Below are positions 1 to 7,707 of a stretch of 9,774 nucleotides of DNA, one piece after another. The position numbers and the translations under genes are program-made. Under the pieces are notes generated by a model. It did no database searches. It was not told the origin of the DNA and saw nothing but the letters and a program-made list of their open reading frames with translations. Within the stretch, counting starts at the first letter, position 1, and the number at the start of each line of letters is the position of its first letter. This stretch comes from Clostridiales bacterium (GTDB lineage Bacteria > Bacillota > Clostridia > Oscillospirales > Oscillospiraceae), in NCBI GenBank assembly GCA_019421525.1, contig JAHZFC010000082.1, positions 1-9,774 of the forward strand, written 5' to 3'.

Positions 1-1
1 C

Positions 2-3000
2 CTGGACTGGCAGGCACGCCGGAAGGGCATCGGTCTGGTGGGCACCGGGGACTTCACCCACCCCGCCTGGCGCCAAGAGCTCCGCGAACAGCTCGTCCCC
101 GCCGGAGAGGGGGTATACGCCCTCCGGGATGACCTGTGTCTGCCCCAGGACGCGCCGGGGGAGCGCCCCCTGTTCGTTGTCACCGGAGAGATCAGCTGCA
201 TCTACAAGCGCCACGGCAAGACCAGGAAGGTCCATGACCTCATCCTGCTCCCCTCCCTGGAGGCGGCGGACGAACTGTCCGCCCGGCTGGAGGCCATCGG
301 CAATATCCGCTCCGACGGCCGGCCCATCCTGGGACTGGACAGCCGGGACCTGCTGGAGCTGACCCTGGACGCCTGCCCGGAGGCGGAGTTCATCCCCGCC
401 CACATCTGGACGCCCCACTTCGCCATGTTCGGCGCCTTCTCCGGCTTCGACACCATCGAGGACTGCTTCGGCGACCTGACCGGCCACATCCACGCCGTGG
501 AGACCGGTCTGTCCTCCGACCCGCCCATGAACTGGCGGCTGTCCGCCCTGGACCACCTCACCCTGGTGTCCAGTTCCGACGCCCACTCCCCAGCCAAGCT
601 GGGCCGTGAAGCGAATTTACTTGACACCGGGCTGTCCTACCCGGAGCTGGTCTCCGCCATCCGCACCGGGGAGGGCTTTGGCGGCACCATTGAGTTCTTC
701 CCCGAGGAGGGCAAGTACCACCTGGATGGGCACCGGAACTGCGGCGTCTGCCTCACCCCTGCGGAGACCCAGGAGCGGGGCGGCCTGTGCCCGGTATGCG
801 GGAAAAAGCTCACCATCGGGGTGGAGCACCGGGTGGAGGAGCTGGCCGACCGGCCGGTGGGCTCCCGCCCGGAGACTGCCAAGCCCTACGAGAGCCTTGC
901 CCCCATGCCCGAGGTCATTGCCGCCTCCACCGGCTCCTCCGCCACGGGGAAAAAGACCATGGAGCTCTATGAGCGGATGCTCCGGGAGCTGGGCCCTGAG
1001 TTTGCCATCCTGCGGGAAACGCCCATCGAGGACATCGAGCCGGTGGCCGGCCCCTGTGTGGCGGAGGGCATCCGCCGCCTGCGGCTGGGCCAGGTAGAGC
1101 GCCGGGCGGGCTTCGACGGGGCATACGGCACCATCTCCCTGCTCACCCCCGGGGAGATCCAGCGGCTCAGCGGCCAGCTCTCCCTGTTCGCCCCTGAAGG
1201 GCCAAAGCAGGCGGCCAGGCCCAAGCGGACTCTAAAAAAGGCTGCGGCTCCTTCTGCTGTCGCCTCTGCGCCCTCAGCGGATATCCTCGATCCCCGCCAG
1301 CGGGAGGCCGTCGCCGCCCGGGAACGGGTGGTGGCGGTGGTTGCCGGTCCCGGCACAGGCAAGACCAAGACCCTGGTTGCCCGCATCGCCTATCTGGTGG
1401 AGGAGCTGGGCGTCAAGCCCAGCGAGATCACCGCCGTCACCTTCACCAACCAGGCCGCCACGGAGATGCGCGACCGGCTGGAACAGCGGCTGGGCGGCAG
1501 GCGGGCGGTGTCAGCCATGACCATCGGGACCTTCCATGCCATCTGCCGGAAGCTGCTGGGGGATGTGCGCCTCATCAGCCAGACGGAGGCCCTCACCCAG
1601 GCCGAGCAGGTCCTCCGGGACACCGGGCGGACCGGGAGCGCCCGGGCGCTGCTCCAGGGGGTCTCCCGGGTGAAAAGCGGCTTTTCCTTTGAGGAAGCCC
1701 AGCTGGGCCCGGATCTCTACCACGCCTATGAAGCACGCCTGCGGGCGCTGGGCGCCCTGGACTTTGACGACCTGCTCTCGGAAGGGCTGAAGGTGGACAC
1801 CGCCGGCCAGCGCCGCTTCACCCACCTGCTGGTGGACGAGTTCCAGGACGTGAGCCAGACCCAGTATGAGCTGGTCCAGGCGTGGAGCCAGGGCGGGAAG
1901 AGCCTGTTCGTCATCGGCGACCCGGACCAGTCCATCTACGGCTTCCGGGGCGCCACGGGGCAATGCTTCCAGCAGCTGCTGGCCGATCACCCCGATGCCA
2001 GGTCCATCTCCCTGCGGGAAAACTACCGCTCCACCCCGGAGATCTTGAAGGCAGCCACCGCGGTGATCAGCCACGCCCCTGGCCCCACAAGGGACCTCGT
2101 TCCCCACCGCCCCTCCGGGGCCCCGGTCCGGCTGGTACAGGCCCAGGACAGCTTCGCGGAAGGGGTGTTCATCGCCAAGGAGATCGCCCGCATGGCGGGC
2201 GGGGTGGATATGCTGGAGGCCCAGGCTCTGGACCATGAACGGACTGCCCGCTCCTTTTCCGACATGGCGGTGCTCTGCCGCACCCACCGGCAGCTGGAGC
2301 TGATCGAGCAGTGCCTGGCCCACGACGACATCCCCTGTGTCGTCAGCGGGCGGGAGGACTACTTAGATGACCCATCCGTCCGTGGGGTGCTGTCCTTCTT
2401 CCGCTCCCTCCTGGTCCCCTCGGACCGGGCGGCGCTGGAGGCGGCCCTCCGGCTCCAGTGGAACTGCCCTGCCGAGGTCATGGAGCAGGCCGCGGACGCC
2501 TGCCGGAAGCTGGACCGGTTCGACCCGGACCTCCTGCGTCCTTCCCTGGGAGACTACGGCGTGCTGGGTGCCTGGCTGGACCGGGCGGAGAAATGGCTGC
2601 CCTTGGTGGAGGGAGAGAAGCCCCGGGTGCTGATAGACCGTTGGCAGGAGGGATACGGTCCCTCCCCCGCCCTGGCCAAGCTGCGGGACCTGGCGGTATT
2701 CCACCCCAGCTTTTCCGCCCTGTGGGATGCCCTGGCACTGGGCCAGGAGGCAGATGTGCGCCGGGCCGCCGGAAAGGGCTGGCAGTCCGGGGCTGTCCAT
2801 CTCATGACCCTCCACGGCTCCAAGGGCCTGGAGTTCCCGGTGGTGTTCCTAGCCGGGCTCACCGCAGGCACCCTTCCCCTGGAATCTCAGAGCCGCCCGG
2901 CGGACGTGGAGGAGGAGCGGCGGCTGTTCTACGTGGGCATGACCCGGGCCCGGGAGGAGCTGGTCCTCACCACCAGCCCGGAGCCCTCCCCCTTCCTGGA

Positions 3001-3076
3001 CGAACTGCCGGAGGAGGTGGAGCGGTCCACCCCCAGAGCCCGTCCCCGCCCCCTCCAGCAGCTGAGCCTATTTTGA
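2..3076 (+). CDS. EndoQ (PHP-type endonuclease Q) fused to UvrD/Rep-family SF1 helicase; 5' end outside window
   Basis: The reading frame is open from the first bases and reads LDWQARRKGIGLVGTGDFTHP, the usual EndoQ context, so the GTG at 38 is not the start. About 25 N-terminal residues, including the first PHP metal motif, are missing. Residues are numbered from that GTG. The EndoQ part (1 to ~384) shows D5/H8 in TGDFTHP, E51, H122 in PAHIWTPH, E155 in ETGLSSDPP, D181/H183 in SSDAHS, and a zinc knuckle C235/C238/C251/C254. EndoQ enzymes cut DNA 5' of deoxyinosine, deoxyuridine and abasic sites. A Pro/Ala/Lys linker (~385-417) leads to a complete SF1A helicase: Walker A GPGTGKT (437-443), DEFQD (600-604), GDPDQ (627-631), RENYRS (660-665), TLHGSKGLEF (924-933) and RRLFYVGMTRAR (961-972). 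The helicase part is about 595 residues, shorter than PcrA/UvrD, and has no PcrA-type C-terminal extension. QLSLF occurs at 380-384 and 1008-1012. Role inferred: cytosolic repair of deaminated bases. Domain calls are firm; the joint function is inference. Confidence 0.93.
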   Translation: MDWQARRKGIGLVGTGDFTHPAWRQELREQLVPAGEGVYALRDDLCLPQDAPGERPLFVVTGEISCIYKRHGKTRKVHDLILLPSLEAADELSARLEAIGNIRSDGRPILGLDSRDLLELTLDACPEAEFIPAHIWTPHFAMFGAFSGFDTIEDCFGDLTGHIHAVETGLSSDPPMNWRLSALDHLTLVSSSDAHSPAKLGREANLLDTGLSYPELVSAIRTGEGFGGTIEFFPEEGKYHLDGHRNCGVCLTPAETQERGGLCPVCGKKLTIGVEHRVEELADRPVGSRPETAKPYESLAPMPEVIAASTGSSATGKKTMELYERMLRELGPEFAILRETPIEDIEPVAGPCVAEGIRRLRLGQVERRAGFDGAYGTISLLTPGEIQRLSGQLSLFAPEGPKQAARPKRTLKKAAAPSAVASAPSADILDPRQREAVAARERVVAVVAGPGTGKTKTLVARIAYLVEELGVKPSEITAVTFTNQAATEMRDRLEQRLGGRRAVSAMTIGTFHAICRKLLGDVRLISQTEALTQAEQVLRDTGRTGSARALLQGVSRVKSGFSFEEAQLGPDLYHAYEARLRALGALDFDDLLSEGLKVDTAGQRRFTHLLVDEFQDVSQTQYELVQAWSQGGKSLFVIGDPDQSIYGFRGATGQCFQQLLADHPDARSISLRENYRSTPEILKAATAVISHAPGPTRDLVPHRPSGAPVRLVQAQDSFAEGVFIAKEIARMAGGVDMLEAQALDHERTARSFSDMAVLCRTHRQLELIEQCLAHDDIPCVVSGREDYLDDPSVRGVLSFFRSLLVPSDRAALEAALRLQWNCPAEVMEQAADACRKLDRFDPDLLRPSLGDYGVLGAWLDRAEKWLPLVEGEKPRVLIDRWQEGYGPSPALAKLRDLAVFHPSFSALWDALALGQEADVRRAAGKGWQSGAVHLMTLHGSKGLEFPVVFLAGLTAGTLPLESQSRPADVEEERRLFYVGMTRAREELVLTTSPEPSPFLDELPEEVERSTPRARPRPLQQLSLF
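1175..1189 (+). other. Internal QLSLF peptide, putative beta-clamp binding motif
   Basis: The codons cag ctc tcc ctg ttc encode QLSLF at residues 380-384 of the EndoQ-helicase protein. This fits the known bacterial sliding-clamp binding consensus QL(S/D)LF exactly. It sits just after the folded EndoQ part and before a Pro/Ala/Lys-rich linker, where a stand-alone EndoQ would end. Such motifs usually lie in flexible tails or linkers. Binding to DnaN is inferred. Confidence 0.6.
3059..3073 (+). other. C-terminal QLSLF peptide, putative beta-clamp binding motif
   Basis: The last five codons before the TGA encode QLSLF, the same pentapeptide as at 1175-1189 but with different codons (cag ctg agc cta ttt). 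It follows an Arg/Pro-rich tail that is probably disordered. An extreme C-terminal position is classic for clamp-binding motifs, for example in polymerases and mismatch-repair proteins. Binding is inferred from the motif only. Confidence 0.65.
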
Positions 3077-3130
3077 AAAAGGTCCCTGGCGGCATCCGGA
3101 TATCCGGATGCCGCCAGGGACCTTTTGTTG
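3077..3130. terminator. Bidirectional intrinsic terminator, perfect 50-bp palindrome
   Basis: Bases 3077-3101 and 3102-3126 are exact reverse complements with no spacer (core ATCCGGAT at the centre). It begins right after the helicase stop codon. The flanks are TTTTG on the + strand and TTTTTCAAAAT on the - strand. It lies between convergent genes (the helicase, + strand, and the SNF transporter, - strand, which ends at 3149), so it can serve both. Confidence 0.85.
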
Positions 3131-3148
3131 TCCTGTCACACCTGACAT

Positions 3149-4537
3149 TCAGGCGAAAAAGCGGTTCCAGTAGCCCACCACAAAGATGATGAGCACGATG
3201 AGGGGCAAGATCCAGGTGACATAGAAGCGCACCTTCTCCGGGAAGCGCAGCCCCTGTCCGGCGTTGGCCTCCGCCAGGAAGTTTTTCCAGCCCCAGCCCC
3301 TGCGGCTGACGCAGAACAGCAGATACACCAAAGACCCCAGGGGAAGCAGATTATCTGTGATCAGGAAGTCCTCCAGGGCCATGATATTGCTATCCGCCCC
3401 TAAGGGTTGGAAGGCGGACCACAAGTTAAAGCCCAGAATGCAGGGCATTGACAACACCAGGATGGCTGCGAAATTCACCCAAACCGCCTTTTTTCTGCTC
3501 CATTCCCACCGATCCATGGCGAAAGAAATGATGTTCTCAAACACAGCGGTGATGGTGGTCAGGGCCGCGAAGGACATGAACACGAAGAACAGCGCCCCCC
3601 ACAGCCGGCCCAGGGGCATGGAGTTGAACACATTGGGCAGAGTGACAAAAATCAGGCCGAACCCGCTGTCCGGGGCCACGCCGAAGGCAAAGCAGGCCGG
3701 GAAGATGATGAGGCCGGCGGTAAAGGCCACGAAGGTGTCCAGCACGCCCACCCGGACCGCCTCGCCCATGAGCCGGTGCTCCTTGCCGATGTAGCTGCCG
3801 AAGATGGCCAGGGCGCCGATGCCCAGGGACAGGGTAAAGAACGCCTGGCCCATGGCGGCGTAGATGGCCTCGCCCAGGATGAAGTTGCCCGCCTCATCGT
3901 ACATCAGGTTGTGGAAATCAGGCTTGAGGTAGAAGGACAGGCCCTCCGCCGCCCCTTCCAGGGTGACGGAGCGCACCGCCAGCAGCACCATCACCACCAG
4001 CAGGCACAGCATCATGAACTTGTTCACCTTTTCCACGCCGTTGCGCAACCCCCGGGAACATACCAGCATACACAAGGCCACCACGATGACCATAAACAGG
4101 GTCATCAGGACGGGCTGGCCCTGGAGAGCCTTGTACTCCGCACCCACGCCAGCGGCATCCATTCCGGCAAAATCTCCCCTGGCCATTTTGATGCAGTAGA
4201 TCAGCAGCCATCCGGCCACAGTGGTGTAAAACATCATCAGCAGATAGTTTCCCGCGATGCCGAACCAGCTGTACCAGTGCCACTTGGTCCCCTTAGGCTC
4301 CAGCTTCTGGAAGGACAGGGCAATACTTCTCTGGCTGGCCCGGCCCACGGAGAACTCCATGACCATCACCGGCAGGCCCATGATCACCAAAAACAGCAGG
4401 TAGATCAGCACAAAGGCCGCCCCGCCGTACTTTCCCGTGATGTACGGGAAGCGCCACACATTGCCCAGGCCGATGGCACATCCCGCGGAGATGAGCACGA
4501 AGCCCAGGCGTGAGGCAAAACTTTCTCTCTCTTTCAC
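3149..4537 (-). CDS. Sodium-dependent transporter, SNF/NSS (neurotransmitter:sodium symporter) family
   Basis: This 462-residue integral membrane protein is a typical bacterial member of the SNF family (LeuT, MhsT and Tyt1 type), which takes up amino acids or related compounds with Na+. The first membrane segment carries the unwound family signature GCAIGLGNVWRFPY (~residues 19-32), which supplies Na+ and substrate ligands. It is followed by GKYGGAAF and a second segment ending in MEFSVGR. I count about eleven hydrophobic segments: ~10-30, 38-64, 90-118, 140-163, 168-188, 225-250, 260-287, 305-340, 348-372, 388-408 and 437-458. Eleven is common for bacterial SNF proteins. The GTG start at 4537 is chosen because an in-frame TGA lies 36 bases upstream with no better start between; AGGGGG and GGAAG lie upstream, but their spacing is not ideal. 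It has its own promoter and shares the terminator at 3077-3130. The substrate cannot be told from sequence. Confidence 0.93.
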   Translation of the reverse strand: MKERESFASRLGFVLISAGCAIGLGNVWRFPYITGKYGGAAFVLIYLLFLVIMGLPVMVMEFSVGRASQRSIALSFQKLEPKGTKWHWYSWFGIAGNYLLMMFYTTVAGWLLIYCIKMARGDFAGMDAAGVGAEYKALQGQPVLMTLFMVIVVALCMLVCSRGLRNGVEKVNKFMMLCLLVVMVLLAVRSVTLEGAAEGLSFYLKPDFHNLMYDEAGNFILGEAIYAAMGQAFFTLSLGIGALAIFGSYIGKEHRLMGEAVRVGVLDTFVAFTAGLIIFPACFAFGVAPDSGFGLIFVTLPNVFNSMPLGRLWGALFFVFMSFAALTTITAVFENIISFAMDRWEWSRKKAVWVNFAAILVLSMPCILGFNLWSAFQPLGADSNIMALEDFLITDNLLPLGSLVYLLFCVSRRGWGWKNFLAEANAGQGLRFPEKVRFYVTWILPLIVLIIFVVGYWNRFFA

Positions 4538-4574
4538 GTTCTTCCAAACCCCCTTGTTTGAAGATCTATGTCAG

Positions 4575-4603
4575 AGTTTACCCTGTCTCCCCTCTTTCGT
4601 CAA
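4575..4603 (-). promoter_or_regulatory. Probable sigma-A promoter of the SNF transporter gene
   Basis: Read on the - strand, TTGACG (4603-4598) and TAAACT (4580-4575) are separated by 17 bases. The -35 box matches consensus at 5 of 6 positions and the -10 box at 4 of 6. Transcription would start near 4568, about 30 bases before the GTG. The site lies between the ATPase terminator and the transporter start. Confidence 0.5.
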
Positions 4604-4635
4604 TACTGCGCACTAATGTATTAAAGTATCTGTTG

Positions 4636-4669
4636 AAAAGCACAGCTCCCCCGTATGGAGGAGCTGTGC
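4636..4669 (-). terminator. Intrinsic terminator of the ArsC/Spx-like - P-type ATPase operon
   Basis: A 10-bp perfect stem, GCACAGCTCC (4640-4649) with its complement at 4660-4669 and a 10-base loop, is followed on the - strand by TTTT. It begins 25 bases after the ATPase stop codon. Confidence 0.75.
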
Positions 4670-4694
4670 ATGAGATCCCTTGAAACGCCCCGAT

Positions 4695-7205
4695 TCAGCG
4701 GCGGAGCAGAGGCTTCCGCACCCGGTCTGTCCGGCGGCCCGTCCACAGGCCAAGGGCGGCAGAGCCCAGCTCGAAGAGCTTTTCGAACACGTAGATCACC
4801 GACGGGGCCAGCATGAGGAACACGGCAATCACCAGCGCGGACTGGAAGTCCAGGGGCGTCAGCCCAAAGAAGCCTCCGAACCACACCACCGCGACCACAA
4901 AGACGACCGTCATGGTGCCCAGCAGGAGCCACCGCTTCCAATCCAGCGGCCGGGAGACATAGTAGAGCACCAGCAGGCCCACGAACCCGATAAGCACGGT
5001 ACACAGGGTGGACAGGGTAGCCCGCTCGAAGGTGAACGCCTGGGTGAACAGCTGCAGGCCCACGATGAGCACGATATTGGTCAGTCCCCCCGGCAGGGCT
5101 TTGCGCAGGACATTCTGCATGAATTTGCCCCGGACGATCTCATGGTTGGGCTCCAGGGCCAGGAAGAAGGAGGGGATGCCGATGGTCACCGCGCTGATCA
5201 ATGTCAGCTGCATGGGGATGAAGGGGGACGGGAAACCCGCGATCAGGTTGATCAGCGCCAGAACAAAGGACATGATGTTCTTCACAAGGTACAGCGCGGC
5301 AGAGCGCTGGATATTGTTGATGACCCGCCGCCCCTCCGCCACCACCAGGGGCATGGAGGCAAAGTTGGAGTCCAGCAGCACCAGCTGGGCCACCTGGCAG
5401 GCGGCCTCCGCCCCGGAGGCCATGGCGATGCCGCAGTCGGCGTCCTTGAGGGCCAGCACGTCGTTGACGCCGTCCCCTGTCATGGCCACGGTGTGGCCCG
5501 CCTTTTGCAGGGCCTTGACCAGCTTGCGCTTCTGGTCCGGGGTCACCCGGCCGAACACGGTGTAGTCCCGCACCGCCCGGGCATAGTCCGCCGGCTCCCT
5601 GAGCTCCCCGGCGTCCACGAACCGGTCCGCCCCCTCGATGCCCGCCTGGAGGGCCACCTGGGAGACGGTGGCCGGGTTGTCGCCGGAGATGACCTTCACC
5701 GCCACCCCCTGCTGGGCAAAATAGCGGAAGGTATCCGGCGCCTCGGGCCGGATGGGGTTGTTGATGACCACCAGGGCAAAGGGGTCGATGACCCCGGACA
5801 GAGGCTGTCCCTGGACCGGCGGCGTGTCGCACTTGGCCGCCAGCAGCACCCGGCAGCCCTGGGCCTGATAGGGGGCGGCCATAGGCTCCAGCAGCTTGTA
5901 CTCCTCCCCCAGGATGAACTCGGGCGCGCCGATGACATAGGCTCCCTGGCCCTTGAACACCACCGCCGACCACTTGGTGGCCGAGGTGAAGGGGATGGTC
6001 CGCTCCACCGGCCAGCGGGTGGGCTTGTTGAACCGGGCGGCCATGGCCCGGGCGGTGTCGTTGTCCGCGTCCAGGGCGGTGTAGCAGGCGTTCAGGATGT
6101 CCTCCGCCCGCTGCTTGGGATAGTCCTCCTCATCCAGGTAGACCACCTCCCGCACCGACATCTCCGGCAGGGTGATGGTCCCCGTCTTGTCCACGCACAA
6201 AACGTCCACCCGGGCCAGGGTCTCGATGGAGTTCATGTCGTGGACCAGGGTCTTTTTCCGGGCCAGGCGCACCACCGACACCGCCAGCGCCACGCTGGTC
6301 AGCAGGTACAGCCCCTCGGGGATCATGCCGATCAGGGAGGCCACCACCGCGGGGACCGCCTCGGTAAAGGAGGTGTCCAGCACGAAGATCTCATTGCAGA
6401 ACAGGGCGATGCCGATGGGGATGAGGGCGTAGCCGATGACCCGGATGAGCTTGTCCAGGGACTGCATCATCTGGGACTTGCCCACGCCCTGGTCCGCCTT
6501 GGCCTTGGCCGCCAGACGGGCGGCATAGCTCTCCGCACCCACCTTGTCCATCCTCGCCCTGCACCGGCCGGACACCACGAAGCTGCCGGAGAGCAGCTGA
6601 TCCCCCGGCTGCTTGGTGATGGCGTCCGCCTCGCCGGTGAGCAGGGCCTCGTTGACCTGTACCGAGCCGGACACCACCGGCCCGTCGGCGGGGATCTGGT
6701 CCCCGGCGGCCAGCTCCACGATGTCCTCCCGCACCAGCTTGTGGACGGGCACCGTGCCCAGCCGCCCGTCCCGCACCACCTTGACCTTGGCCTCCGCCAG
6801 CAGGCTGAGCTTAGCCAGGGTGTCCCGGCTGCGGATCTGCTGGATGATGCCGATCAGGGAGTTGGCAGCGGCAATGAGCAGGAAGGTCATGTCCGCAAAG
6901 CTGCCCACGATGGCCAGCAGCGCCGCCAGCACCACGAACACCAGGTTGAAGAAGGTCAGGGTGTTCTCCCGGACGATCTGCCGGGTGGTCTTGATGTTGG
7001 GGTCGTCGGTGTGGTTGCCGTAGCCGTGCTGCAGCAGCTCCGCCGCCTGCTGGCCCGTCAGCCCAGTTTTGGGGTCGGGGAAGATGCGCTCGATCTTCCG
7101 GGCGCGGACCTCCTGCTGCTCTCCCCCGTCCTGCTCCGGCGGCTCCTGGTGTGCCTGGGCGCGCCCGGTCAGCTGCGAGGGACCTTTTCTCTGTCTTTGA
7201 AGCAT
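4695..7205 (-). CDS. CtpE-like cation-translocating P-type ATPase
   Basis: This 836-residue membrane pump has every core P-type ATPase motif. The actuator loop is TGEAD (190-194), with Ala where many members have Ser. PEGL (296-299) lies in membrane segment 4. The phosphorylation site is DKTGT, with D339 the acceptor. The hinge is TGDGVND (576-582). About ten membrane segments are visible: two at ~84-124, two at ~245-312 and six after ~620. There is no N-terminal CxxC heavy-metal domain, which argues against a copper, zinc or cadmium pump. The PEGL segment and the sequence around the DKTGT loop resemble the actinobacterial CtpE group, whose mycobacterial member takes up Ca2+; the ion here is inferred from that resemblance. 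The first ~40 residues are a polar, Gln/Arg-rich extension without clear homology. The ATG at 7205 follows GGGAAG and lies 22 bases after the stop of the ArsC/Spx-like gene, so the two are probably co-transcribed. Confidence 0.9.
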   Translation of the reverse strand: MLQRQRKGPSQLTGRAQAHQEPPEQDGGEQQEVRARKIERIFPDPKTGLTGQQAAELLQHGYGNHTDDPNIKTTRQIVRENTLTFFNLVFVVLAALLAIVGSFADMTFLLIAAANSLIGIIQQIRSRDTLAKLSLLAEAKVKVVRDGRLGTVPVHKLVREDIVELAAGDQIPADGPVVSGSVQVNEALLTGEADAITKQPGDQLLSGSFVVSGRCRARMDKVGAESYAARLAAKAKADQGVGKSQMMQSLDKLIRVIGYALIPIGIALFCNEIFVLDTSFTEAVPAVVASLIGMIPEGLYLLTSVALAVSVVRLARKKTLVHDMNSIETLARVDVLCVDKTGTITLPEMSVREVVYLDEEDYPKQRAEDILNACYTALDADNDTARAMAARFNKPTRWPVERTIPFTSATKWSAVVFKGQGAYVIGAPEFILGEEYKLLEPMAAPYQAQGCRVLLAAKCDTPPVQGQPLSGVIDPFALVVINNPIRPEAPDTFRYFAQQGVAVKVISGDNPATVSQVALQAGIEGADRFVDAGELREPADYARAVRDYTVFGRVTPDQKRKLVKALQKAGHTVAMTGDGVNDVLALKDADCGIAMASGAEAACQVAQLVLLDSNFASMPLVVAEGRRVINNIQRSAALYLVKNIMSFVLALINLIAGFPSPFIPMQLTLISAVTIGIPSFFLALEPNHEIVRGKFMQNVLRKALPGGLTNIVLIVGLQLFTQAFTFERATLSTLCTVLIGFVGLLVLYYVSRPLDWKRWLLLGTMTVVFVVAVVWFGGFFGLTPLDFQSALVIAVFLMLAPSVIYVFEKLFELGSAALGLWTGRRTDRVRKPLLRR

Positions 7206-7227
7206 ATCGGTCTTCCCATCCCGTGGC

Positions 7228-7581
7228 TCAGCCCCTCAGGGCCTCTTCCCACTCAACCTGCCGAAAGCCCACCAGCACCCTGTCCTCCCCCACCAGCAGA
7301 GGGCGCTTGACCAGCATCCCGTCGGTGGAGAGCAGGTCCAGCTGCTCCTCCTCGCTCATGCCGGGCAGCTTGTCCTTCAGCCCCAGGGCCTTGTACTGCA
7401 GGCCGCTGGTGTTGAAGAACCGCTTGAGAGGCAGGCCGCTGCGCTTCCACCACTGCTCCAGCTCGGCGCGGGTAGGCCTGTCCTCCTTGATATGGCGGAC
7501 CGTATAGGACACACCGTTTCCCTCCAGCCATTTTTGGGCCTTCTGGCAGGTGGTGCACTTGGGATAGCAGACAAACAGCAT
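7228..7581 (-). CDS. ArsC/Spx-family thioredoxin-fold protein
   Basis: This 117-residue protein has the usual length of the ArsC/Spx/MgsR family. It opens with a beta strand and redox loop CYPKCTTC, in which C9 and C12 form a CxxC pair. It also has the family's VKRPLLV segment (91-97, cis-Pro region) and a C-terminal LVGFRQVEWEEAL helix. Members are either glutaredoxin-linked arsenate reductases or Spx-type regulators that bind RNA polymerase. A CxxC pair is typical of Spx/MgsR and of many uncharacterised Firmicute arsenate-reductase-like proteins, so the activity is unresolved. No arsenite pump or ArsR gene is nearby, which speaks against a classical ars operon. The ATG at 7581 is preceded by AAAGGGGA at 7-base spacing and by a good promoter. 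It is the first gene of an operon with the P-type ATPase downstream. Confidence 0.88.
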   Translation of the reverse strand: MLFVCYPKCTTCQKAQKWLEGNGVSYTVRHIKEDRPTRAELEQWWKRSGLPLKRFFNTSGLQYKALGLKDKLPGMSEEEQLDLLSTDGMLVKRPLLVGEDRVLVGFRQVEWEEALRG

Positions 7582-7611
7582 ATGTCATTCCCCTTTCTGA
7601 CAGTTTAGCCT

Positions 7612-7640
7612 AGTATACTCCATTTTCCCACTGCCGTAAA
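7612..7640 (-). promoter_or_regulatory. Probable sigma-A promoter of the ArsC/Spx-like - ATPase operon
   Basis: On the - strand, TTTACG (7640-7635) and TATACT (7617-7612) are separated by 17 bases; the -10 box matches consensus at 5 of 6 positions. The predicted start near 7605 gives a leader of about 24 bases to the ATG at 7581, with AAAGGGGA in it. It lies in the 126-base gap after the MATE gene. Confidence 0.6.
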
Positions 7641-7707
7641 GGAAGAAAATATGAAGGTATCATAAAGTTTGGACACTGCAGGCCGGACGACAAAATCGTC
7701 TCCGCGC

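Noticed and set aside
38..40. GTG as the start codon of the EndoQ-helicase gene
   Set aside because: The frame is open upstream to the window edge and the upstream residues (ARRKGIGLV) match the EndoQ family context, so the true start is outside.
1511..2323. Open - strand frame of 270 codons inside the helicase
   Set aside because: It is antisense to clear helicase motifs and has no recognisable domain or ribosome binding site.
2458..3189. + strand open frame of 243 codons running past the helicase stop
   Set aside because: It is an out-of-frame shadow of the helicase that reads through the palindrome into the 3' end of the transporter gene; its residues are mostly Gly, Pro and Arg.
4680..7310. 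Long open + strand frame of 876 codons
   Set aside because: It lies opposite the P-type ATPase gene and its translation is rich in His, Gln, Gly and Asp without any domain. It is an antisense artefact of high GC codon use.
7228..7581. Classical arsenate-resistance gene arsC
   Set aside because: The family fits, but the CxxC pair and the absence of ArsR or arsenite pump neighbours leave the function open, so no gene symbol was given.
7686..7700. Small hairpin after the MATE gene as a terminator
   Set aside because: It has only a 5-bp stem (GACGA/TCGTC) and no following T-run on the - strand.
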